From contig NZ_FUWU01000037.1 in NCBI RefSeq assembly GCF_900167415.1, positions 1 to 32,785 of the forward strand: a stretch of 32,785 nucleotides of DNA. The letters are read 5' to 3'. A program made the position numbers and the translations under genes. Source of the DNA: Fibrobacter intestinalis (lineage in GTDB: Bacteria > Fibrobacterota > Fibrobacteria > Fibrobacterales > Fibrobacteraceae). Each line of letters starts with the position of its first letter. The first letter of the stretch is position 1. A model generated the notes under the pieces. The model did no database searches. It had not been told where the DNA came from and worked only from the letters and a program-made list of their open reading frames with translations. Positions 23,267 through 29,849 of the stretch are shown here, piece by piece.

Positions 23267-24048
23267 TGAAAAGACTTGGGATGATTTTTTTAGTGCTTTA
23301 CATGTTTGATTTCACTCATGGATTCTCTCCTTTTTTCGGAGATTTTTGGTTGGACTTTATACAGATTGATACATTAAAAGTTCAGGAAAATATTTGTGAA
23401 GTTTATGCGGATGCTTTTGTTGATAGTACTAAAAAAGAAGATTTCCTTGGACGTGAAAATTGTTTTTATGGGGGAGGCACTTTGGGTATTTTATCTCAGT
23501 TAGATACTACTGTTGCATTCTATATTAACGATATTAAGCTCGGACCTTATTTTTATATAACAAGAAATCAACAAGCCTGTGAGGGCGAATCTTTGGCGTG
23601 GTTAGAAACAGTAGGAACTCCGGGGACTCATCAATTTAGTGAAGTTTTGATTTTTGAACTTTTGCGTTTTCAAGAACTGGGCGTAATCACAAATGAACGA
23701 GATAGTTTTGAAATTCAATTAAAAGATACTTTGGCCTCAATGATTGCAAGAAAAGATTACTGCCCAGATTTGGAATCCACAGATGGCATGATCGGACCGA
23801 ACTGCTGCTCTCTCGTGGAAAGCCCTTCGGCAATTCCTATGCGTTTTTTTGTGCAAAATACTTTTCGGGTGTCAAAAATTTCTCAAGGCAAATTCCATAT
23901 CGACGGCGTAGCTCTCGGCTCTCCGTACAAACTTTTTGACCTGAATGGGAAACTGCTCCGTTCTGGAGTTCTCCGCGGTAGAACTATCGCCACGCCACTC
24001 TCGCCTGCAGTTCTCGAAATTGGCGGGAAAAAGTTCTTATTGCGCTAA
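23266..24048 (+). CDS. Secreted hypothetical protein with a C-terminal sorting-like tail
   Basis: Unrecognised body. The 260-residue product starts MKRLGMIFLVLYMFDFTHGF, a signal peptide. The ATG at 23263 is also possible, but AGGAGG at 23255-23260 sits two bases from it and five from 23266. The middle is acidic, AT-rich and has several cysteines (a CC pair in GPNCCSLVE near residue 190). The final ~45 residues (YKLFDLNGKLLRSGVLRG, then PAVLEIGGKKFLLR) resemble the C-terminal tails of secreted Fibrobacter and Bacteroidota proteins (type IX-like sorting domains). Base composition jumps from about 30% G+C in the body to about 57% in the tail on hand-counted lines. It is coupled to the protease-like gene by overlapping ATG and TGA, so it may be a partner, inhibitor or substrate. 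Function unknown. Confidence 0.7.
   Translation: MKRLGMIFLVLYMFDFTHGFSPFFGDFWLDFIQIDTLKVQENICEVYADAFVDSTKKEDFLGRENCFYGGGTLGILSQLDTTVAFYINDIKLGPYFYITRNQQACEGESLAWLETVGTPGTHQFSEVLIFELLRFQELGVITNERDSFEIQLKDTLASMIARKDYCPDLESTDGMIGPNCCSLVESPSAIPMRFFVQNTFRVSKISQGKFHIDGVALGSPYKLFDLNGKLLRSGVLRGRTIATPLSPAVLEIGGKKFLLR
23920..24031 (+). repeat. Direct repeat, right-hand copy (matches 20491-20602)
   Basis: 112 bp with 101 identical positions and no gaps compared with 20491-20602, same orientation, 3,429 bp apart. It codes for the C-terminal tail of the gene it sits in. Recombination between the copies would delete the two-gene cassette or rebuild a complete tail on the lost gene. Confidence 0.85.
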
Positions 24049-24071
24049 AGGGGTTTTGCTCCCGAAAAATG

Positions 24072-24890
24072 TTATTCGTCAAAAGTCCCTTCAAAGACAA
24101 ATTCCGCAGGTCCGGTCATCATCACGTGCGAATTGTCTTCGCGCCACTCGATGTGGAGGGTTCCGCCCAAAAGTTCCAGATCGATTTCCCTTTCTGTTTT
24201 GCCGTTGAGAACGCAAGCGACGAGAGTTGCGCACGAACCCGTGCCACAGGCGAGGGTTTCTCCAGTTCCGCGTTCCCAGACCCGCATTTTGGCGTGAGTC
24301 GGGGAAAGCACTTCTACAAATTCGATATTCGCTTTTCTCGGAAACGCTTTGTCCATTTCGTAGGCGGGACCTTTGGTGAGGACGGGAGCTGTTTGGACGC
24401 TATCGACAAAAGTTACCGCGTGCGGGTTACCCATCGATACGCAAGTGAATTCCCGCCCGTCAATTCGGATGCGGTTTGTCGGTGCGGCAACAGGAATTTG
24501 TTCGGGTTCCAAAATGGGAGCACCCATGTCAATCGTTGCGGATTGAAAATTTTTGCCGTCATGGTGAATGACGATGTGCTTAATCCCCGCTCCGGTTTCC
24601 AAATCGAATTCGTCTTTTTCTTTTTGGAAAAAACGTTCCCATGCAAAACGCGCCACGCAGCGGCTCGCATTCCCGCACATTTCCGATTCGCTGCCGTCTG
24701 GATTGAACATTCTCATGCGGATGTCCGCTTTGTCGGATGAGCAAATGAGGACAAGCCCATCGGAGCCGACTCCGAAATGCCTATCGGAAATTTTTGGGGA
24801 AAGTTCTGCGGGATTTTTGACGACTTCGTTTCGGTTGTCGATGTAGATGTAGTCGTTTCCCGCACCTTGCATTTTGGTAAAAGCAATCAT
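24072..24890 (-). CDS. dapF: Diaminopimelate epimerase
   Basis: Interconverts LL- and meso-diaminopimelate, supplying lysine and the peptidoglycan cross-link residue (cytoplasm). The 272-residue protein has full family length. The two catalytic cysteines are in their motifs: SEMCGNASRC (C72) and LACGTGSC (C215). FTKMQGAGNDYIYIDN at the N-terminus, FGVGSDGLV, MFNPDGSESE and VSMGNPHAV are further family signatures. Its start overlaps the stop of mnmA by 4 bp (ATGA), so it is the second gene of that leftward operon. Confidence 0.97.
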   Translation of the reverse strand: MIAFTKMQGAGNDYIYIDNRNEVVKNPAELSPKISDRHFGVGSDGLVLICSSDKADIRMRMFNPDGSESEMCGNASRCVARFAWERFFQKEKDEFDLETGAGIKHIVIHHDGKNFQSATIDMGAPILEPEQIPVAAPTNRIRIDGREFTCVSMGNPHAVTFVDSVQTAPVLTKGPAYEMDKAFPRKANIEFVEVLSPTHAKMRVWERGTGETLACGTGSCATLVACVLNGKTEREIDLELLGGTLHIEWREDNSHVMMTGPAEFVFEGTFDE

Positions 24891-25969
24891 TGGAAATCCT
24901 CGGTAAAAGATTGGTCGATAATCGCGCTGGCAAGAACGGCGTCATTCCGATAAAGGGCGACGATTTGTCCGGGCGTTACGGCCATTTGCGGCTCGTCAAA
25001 GGTGACGTATAAATTGTCGTCTTGAATGTGGAATTTGGCCGGAACCAGATTTTTTCCGTGTCGGATTTTGGCAAGGGCAATGCCTTCGTTTTCCGTATCG
25101 CCTAAAAGAAGTCGGTTGATGCTGTGCGCCTTCAAGGATTTGGCGAAAAGCTCGTTTTTGGTGCCGAGCACGACTTGATTTTTATGCGGATCCAAGCGAA
25201 TGACGAAGAGCGGTTCTTTCAATCCGCCGATGCCAAGCCCCTTTCTCTGTCCGATGGTATAGTAAACGATGCCGTTGTGCTTGCCCAGGACGTTGCCGTT
25301 TATATCGACGAAATCCCCAGGCCGAATGTCTTTTTTGTCGAAGAGGACGGAATAATCGTCGCTTTCGATAAAGTCTTGGCTTTCGGGCTTTTGGGCGAGA
25401 TCTTCAAAGCCGGATTCTGACGCCAGTTTTTTCACTTCCTGTTTGGTGAGTTCGCCAAGGGGAAAAGTGACGCGAGAAAGCTGAGCGGGAGAAAGCCGGG
25501 ACAGAAAATAGGTCTGGTCTTTGGTCGGATCTAAAGCCCGTCGCAAAAGTCTGCCGCTTTCGGAAATTCGCGCGTAATGCCCGGTCGCAAACATATCGAA
25601 GTCGAACAGTTCGTTGGCTGCGTCAATCAAAAATCCGAATTTCATTTTTCGGTTGCATTCTACACAGGGATTCGGCGTGCGGCCCGCTTTGTATTCAGCG
25701 CGGAAATAGTCCAGGACGTTTTTTTTGTATTGCTCGGCGAGAGGGATTACTTCGTATGGAATTCCCAGGCGCTTTGCAATTTCTTCGGTTTCCTGTAATT
25801 CGTGAGTTTCTCCGGGACCAAAACATCCGCCTTGCCCGCGGTCGGGAATGGGGATGGAGCCGTCCCAAAGGCTCATGGTGACGCCGATAACTTCGTGTCC
25901 TTGTTTTTTGAGAAGATAGGCGGCCATCGTGGAATCGACACCGCCGGAAAGTCCGACTGCGATTTTCAT
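24887..25969 (-). CDS. mnmA: tRNA-uridine 2-sulfurtransferase
   Basis: Puts sulfur on U34 of Glu, Gln and Lys tRNAs, using ATP and sulfur relayed from a cysteine desulfurase. The 360-residue protein has the ATP-binding P-loop GLSGGVDSTMAA near its N-terminus, GRTPNPCVECNRKMKFG (C102, C105), DMFATGHYAR, DQTYFLSRL, and the later YYTIGQRKGLGIGG. The second catalytic cysteine, in the usual SQDICF motif, is replaced by isoleucine here (KPESQDFIESDDY, I201), and the residue three before the first catalytic cysteine is Cys rather than Asp. That leaves a CxxC arrangement and only C49 elsewhere. Length and all other motifs are normal, so the enzyme is probably active with a different sulfur-handling route. 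It lies upstream of dapF on the minus strand. Confidence 0.95.
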   Translation of the reverse strand: MKIAVGLSGGVDSTMAAYLLKKQGHEVIGVTMSLWDGSIPIPDRGQGGCFGPGETHELQETEEIAKRLGIPYEVIPLAEQYKKNVLDYFRAEYKAGRTPNPCVECNRKMKFGFLIDAANELFDFDMFATGHYARISESGRLLRRALDPTKDQTYFLSRLSPAQLSRVTFPLGELTKQEVKKLASESGFEDLAQKPESQDFIESDDYSVLFDKKDIRPGDFVDINGNVLGKHNGIVYYTIGQRKGLGIGGLKEPLFVIRLDPHKNQVVLGTKNELFAKSLKAHSINRLLLGDTENEGIALAKIRHGKNLVPAKFHIQDDNLYVTFDEPQMAVTPGQIVALYRNDAVLASAIIDQSFTEDFQ

Positions 25970-26110
25970 GCTGAAAAATATAGAAATCAGATGGCTTCCT
26001 TATGCGGGAAATCGCGCTTTATCGTTTCGAGGGAAATGGGAACAGCGGATATAAACGTTCGTTTGGATGCAGAGCGGTTTCTTTTGGACTTTATTTTCTA
26101 CTTTTTCCCT

Positions 26111-26374
26111 ATGGACATTGAGAACTGGCGAAAAAAAATTGATGAATTGGAAAATACGCTTATCGGGCTTTTGAATAGGCGCGCGGAATACGCGGTGGAA
26201 ATCGGGAAAATCAAAAAGTGTCAAGGGCTTCCCGTATTGGATGCTTCGCGGGAACAGGAAATTCTTTCCCGGGTAGCGCAGAAAGCGGAAGTGCAGAAGG
26301 GCCCGCTTTCGCCGGAATCCATGCGGCGTATTTTTCAGGTAATTATGGCGGAAACCCGTCAGGTGGAAAAATAG
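26111..26374 (+). CDS. Chorismate mutase, AroQ type
   Basis: Rearranges chorismate to prephenate, entering tyrosine and phenylalanine synthesis (cytoplasm, all-helical domain). The 87-residue product is a bare AroQ domain: helix 1 IDELENTLIGLLNRRAEYAV with the active-site Arg region, EIGKIKKCQGLPVLDASRE, QEILSRVAQKAE and MRRIFQVIMAETRQ. The ATG at 26111 was chosen as family proteins start here; the frame is open back to 25802 through the mnmA-antisense region. No ribosome-binding site is visible, so translation may be leaderless or weak, or the start may differ slightly. The stop abuts the ATG of tyrA directly, so the two are co-transcribed and function in sequence. Confidence 0.9.
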   Translation: MDIENWRKKIDELENTLIGLLNRRAEYAVEIGKIKKCQGLPVLDASREQEILSRVAQKAEVQKGPLSPESMRRIFQVIMAETRQVEK

Positions 26375-27484
26375 ATGTTTTCTTTTCAACGGATTACATT
26401 TGTCGGTTTTGGCCTTTTGGCGAGTTCCCTTGCCGCCGCGATAAAGCAGGCAAAGTCCAAGGTCATTATTCGTGCGGTCAGTTCGCCCAAAACGCTTGAG
26501 CGTGCAAAGGAATTGCAAATCGCCGACGAGACTTTTGGCTACGAGGAAATGGAAAGCTGGGTGGAAGGCTCCGATGTGATTCTGCTTTGCACGCCCATTT
26601 CGGTCATCCTTTCGTTCTTGAAAAAGCTTTCGCAGATGAAGCCTTCGCGTCCGATTCTCGTTTCGGATATCGGCAGCACCAAGGCCGAAATTTGCCGGGC
26701 CGGGGAATCTCTTCCCGCGCCTTTTCGTTTTGTGGGCAGCCATCCGATGGCCGGTTCAGAAAAACATTCGCTGGAATTTAACGACCCGTCGCTTTTTGAA
26801 AATGCCTACTGGTTTATTTGCCCGCCTTCGGGAATGGACGCGTCGGAGTATCGTTATCTTTCGGAAATCATCGCCTTTGTGGGATCCACTCCAGTGGTGT
26901 TTCCGCCGGAACATCACGATCAGACGGTCGCTTGGGTCAGTCACATGCCCCAGATGGCCAGCACAAGTCTGGCGGCGAATATCCCTGCTCGGCTTTTGGA
27001 CAATGGTTATCAGCATTTTGCGGGGCGCGCTTTTCGGGACATGACCCGTATTGCGGCGTCCAGTTGGGCGATGTGGAAAGATATCGCCGAAACCAACAAG
27101 CCGGAAATTCTGCATGCGTTGGACGAGTATATCGCGGGATTGAAAGCGACCCGGGATGCGATTTCGAATATCCCCGCCGAAGAAGAAACTTTGCATCGAA
27201 TCTTTTTGCAAGGCAACGAGGGGCGGGCTTCGCTTTTTGCGCCCGGAAAAAATTCCAGCAACAGCTTTTTCCAGTTGACGGTGCAGCTCAAAGACGAACC
27301 GGGATCGATTCTTTCCGTGCTGAAGCCATTGGCGGAAGCCAAGCTGAACATTCGGGATGTGGAATTGATGAAAGTCCGGGAAAATATCGCGGGCACGTTG
27401 CTCCTCGCTTTTAAGAAAGAAGAGCAGGCGAATGCCGCCCGGGTTATTTTGCAGTCTTTGGGTTTTGTGGTTACGGAACGTTAG
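26375..27484 (+). CDS. tyrA: Prephenate dehydrogenase with C-terminal ACT domain
   Basis: Oxidatively decarboxylates prephenate to 4-hydroxyphenylpyruvate for tyrosine. Of 369 residues, 7-22 form the NAD-binding loop (TFVGFGLLASSLAAAI). The conserved SDIGSTK at 97-103 and GSHPMAGSEKHS (H123) are catalytic-site motifs, and HDQTVAWVSHMPQM and FRDMTRIAASSWAMW are also family features. From about residue 290 an ACT domain (QLTVQLKDEPGSILSVLKPL, then ELMKVRENIAG) is likely to bind tyrosine for feedback control. The ATG follows the chorismate mutase stop without a gap. The next gene starts 3 bp after its stop, so four genes form one operon. Confidence 0.95.
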   Translation: MFSFQRITFVGFGLLASSLAAAIKQAKSKVIIRAVSSPKTLERAKELQIADETFGYEEMESWVEGSDVILLCTPISVILSFLKKLSQMKPSRPILVSDIGSTKAEICRAGESLPAPFRFVGSHPMAGSEKHSLEFNDPSLFENAYWFICPPSGMDASEYRYLSEIIAFVGSTPVVFPPEHHDQTVAWVSHMPQMASTSLAANIPARLLDNGYQHFAGRAFRDMTRIAASSWAMWKDIAETNKPEILHALDEYIAGLKATRDAISNIPAEEETLHRIFLQGNEGRASLFAPGKNSSNSFFQLTVQLKDEPGSILSVLKPLAEAKLNIRDVELMKVRENIAGTLLLAFKKEEQANAARVILQSLGFVVTER

Positions 27485-27487
27485 CGT

Positions 27488-28810
27488 ATGGAAGAGATTG
27501 TTGTAAATCCGGATCGGGAACTTTCGGAATACGCTTTGGTGCTCGGACTTCTGGTTTCGGGCCGCACCACTTTGGACGATTTTGTGTTCACCGAACGCAG
27601 CCGGGCTTTTGCGGAAATCCTTCAGGAATTCGGACTGGTCATCGAAGAAAAAGGGAATAGTACGATTTTGACGGGAACCGGATTTGCTTATAAAGTCCCC
27701 GTACTTTTGCGCTTGCCGGAAAGCGAAAACGCTATGGTTCTCCTTTTGGCGTTGGCATCCAAAGATTGCGAAACGCTGTTTACGGCGACGGGATCGGAAG
27801 CGACGCTTGCTTATGCGAAACGATTTTTGCAAAGCGTTTTTGGCGCTGTTTTAGAAAGCGAATCGGAAGAGAATTTTGTTTTTTGTTTTGTCCAGGATTT
27901 GCCGCTTCTTAAAGAAACCCGCGAAGGTTGCATTCCGTATTTATCCAAAAATGCCGTCCTTTTAAATGCGCTGGTCTGCGGGAAAAATTTGGAATTTGAA
28001 GAACGCAGTCAGGTGCGCTCCGGCTTTGTGGATATGCTTGGGTATTTCGGGGCGAACATTCAAGTGCAAACGACGGGCGGGCAAGAGATGACCGAAATGG
28101 AACGCCGGATTGCCAAGGCCCGCGGCATAAAAACGGAACGACGGATTAAAACTTCCATCCAGGAAACGAAGATCTTGACTAGCCGGGATTATTTTGTTCC
28201 GGGCGATCCGACGGAAGCTTGCGCATTTGTCTCGCTGGCGGTTCTTTCTCCGGTTTTCAAAGGGAAAAAAGTCACTGTCAAAAATGTTTTGATTTCTTTG
28301 GATCGGGCTGGTGTTTTTTCGGCTTTAAAACGGATGGGTGCAAAAATCGATATGGGCTCTCGGCACGAGCGTTATGGTTCAGCCTATGCCGATATTGTTG
28401 CCGTATATGAAAAAAGGCTTTCTTCACGGCGTCTAGGCGAAGACATCCTCTGCACTTGTCTGGAAGAGTATCCGTTCATCGCGCTCTCAGCGAGCACTGC
28501 CGATGGAGAAAGCATCTTGCGGATTCCCGACAGCCTTTCTAAGGAACTCCGCCCGCTGTGCGAAAATCTTTCCCGGAATTTAAAACAGACGGGAGCTTCT
28601 ATCGGTGTTTATGAAGAGGGTCTGGTTATTCGCGGTCGTGAAGAACTGGATGCGGGACGTTTTGATGCCGAAGGCAATCCGGTTTTGGGACTGATGTTCC
28701 ACGTTTTAAAACTGTTTTCACAGGGCGAAACGCATATTGAAAACGCCGAAAGCCTTGAGTCCGTGTTTCCCGGAATCGTAAACAAATTAACCCAACTCGC
28801 TCAATCATGA
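27488..28810 (+). CDS. EPSP-synthase-like protein lacking catalytic motifs (AroA paralogue)
   Basis: A 440-residue member of the EPSP synthase/RTPC-like superfamily by overall layout. GDPTEACAFVSLAVLSP near residue 237 corresponds to the GDxSSAxxxxAAA segment. EEYPFIALSASTADGESILR, RIPDSLSKELRPL and the final ETHIENAESLESVFPGIV correspond to the DExPxLAxxA, KExDR and last-strand segments. The N-terminal PGSKSxTNR motif is absent (NPDRELSEYALVLGLL instead), as are a clear GNSGTSIR and the DHR motif. A functional aroA is at 3960-5288. So this is probably a non-catalytic or altered relative kept with tyrA and chorismate mutase, perhaps a regulator or an enzyme with another substrate. The stop overlaps the nadK start as ATGA. 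Confidence 0.75.
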   Translation: MEEIVVNPDRELSEYALVLGLLVSGRTTLDDFVFTERSRAFAEILQEFGLVIEEKGNSTILTGTGFAYKVPVLLRLPESENAMVLLLALASKDCETLFTATGSEATLAYAKRFLQSVFGAVLESESEENFVFCFVQDLPLLKETREGCIPYLSKNAVLLNALVCGKNLEFEERSQVRSGFVDMLGYFGANIQVQTTGGQEMTEMERRIAKARGIKTERRIKTSIQETKILTSRDYFVPGDPTEACAFVSLAVLSPVFKGKKVTVKNVLISLDRAGVFSALKRMGAKIDMGSRHERYGSAYADIVAVYEKRLSSRRLGEDILCTCLEEYPFIALSASTADGESILRIPDSLSKELRPLCENLSRNLKQTGASIGVYEEGLVIRGREELDAGRFDAEGNPVLGLMFHVLKLFSQGETHIENAESLESVFPGIVNKLTQLAQS

Positions 28811-29688
28811 AGTTCTCTAAAATTGGAATTGTCGGATATAAAGAACAATCTCCGGAGCTGCTCAAGGCGATGGAAAAAATTTCCGCCTTTGCGGTGCTGC
28901 ATCCAGCGATTTCTTTTTATGCGGTTGAATCTTTAAAAGGAATGGCGCTTTCAAAAATCCGGATGGTTTCGGAACGTTTTCTGCGGCAATGCGATTTGTT
29001 GATTGCCATTGGCGGCGATGGGACTTTTTTGAGTACGGCGCGTATTGCGCTTGGCGTTCGCATTCCCATTTTAGGGGTGAATGCGGGGCGGATTGGATTT
29101 TTGACGGAAACGCCTGTGGAAAACTTGTCCGAGGTTTTAGAATCCGTTTTGGCTGGCGATTTTACAACTCGCAACCGCATTATGATCGATTCTAAAATTT
29201 ATCAGGGGAAAAAAATGGTCGCCTCGGAAACCGTATTGAATGAAGTCCATATCCGGGCGCACGCTCCAGAGCGCATGGTGAACATCAAGGTGGAATACAA
29301 AAATCGTCCGCTGACGGAATATTGGGCGGATTCATTATTGGTATCAACGCCGACGGGAAGCACGGCATACAATCTTTCGGCTGGCGGTCCCATTATCTAT
29401 CCTTCGACGGATGCTTTTGTGCTGACTCCGGTGGCTCCGAGCAGCCTTTCTGTGCGTCCGTTGATTATTCCAACGGATGCGACTTGTCGCGTGACTTCTG
29501 TATTGAACGCCCCTTTAGATCTTGTTTTTGATGGACGCATTACTCGGGTTTTGGAACCGGGAAATTCGCTGGTTTTGACCAAGAGCAAAGACGTGACGAC
29601 TTTTATCCGCATGAAGAATACGGGCTTTGTCAATGCGCTTCAAGGCAAATTGGGCTGGACGGGAAAACCGAAATTGGCCCAGAAATAA
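28807..29688 (+). CDS. nadK: NAD kinase
   Basis: Phosphorylates NAD+ to NADP+ (cytoplasm). The 293-residue product has GGDGTFLSTAR (residues 69-79, the nucleotide phosphate loop with a key Asp), ILGVNAGRIGFLTE, NEVHIRAHAPERM, and STPTGSTAYNLSAGGPI, all family hallmarks. Length is normal. The ATG overlaps the stop of the previous gene by 4 bp. Linkage to tyrA-type genes fits NADP supply for biosynthesis, but the link is loose. No terminator is evident after it. Confidence 0.97.
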   Translation: MKFSKIGIVGYKEQSPELLKAMEKISAFAVLHPAISFYAVESLKGMALSKIRMVSERFLRQCDLLIAIGGDGTFLSTARIALGVRIPILGVNAGRIGFLTETPVENLSEVLESVLAGDFTTRNRIMIDSKIYQGKKMVASETVLNEVHIRAHAPERMVNIKVEYKNRPLTEYWADSLLVSTPTGSTAYNLSAGGPIIYPSTDAFVLTPVAPSSLSVRPLIIPTDATCRVTSVLNAPLDLVFDGRITRVLEPGNSLVLTKSKDVTTFIRMKNTGFVNALQGKLGWTGKPKLAQK

Positions 29689-29708
29689 TCGGCTCGGTTA
29701 AAATATTT

Positions 29709-29736
29709 TTGAGAAGAGTGTCACGGGGAATATGAT
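29709..29736 (+). promoter_or_regulatory. Probable promoter of the GH5 cellulase gene
   Basis: TTGAGA at 29709-29714 and TATGAT at 29731-29736 with a 16-nt spacer, close to a sigma-70-type promoter. It lies 114 bp before the start codon, leaving a ~105-nt leader. It starts only 20 bp after the nadK stop. Confidence 0.5.
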
Positions 29737-29849
29737 TTTTCTCACATAGAGAACAAGGTGGGAACAAAAAGAACCATTTGTAAATGCCATTTTACGGTGC
29801 TTGCTGTGGGGAAAGATATTTTAAAGGGGATTTTTCTTTGTGAGGTCTT

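Noticed and set aside
26756-27832. Minus-strand frame of about 358 codons opposite tyrA and the EPSP-like gene
   Set aside because: It crosses two coupled plus-strand genes and has no recognisable domain.
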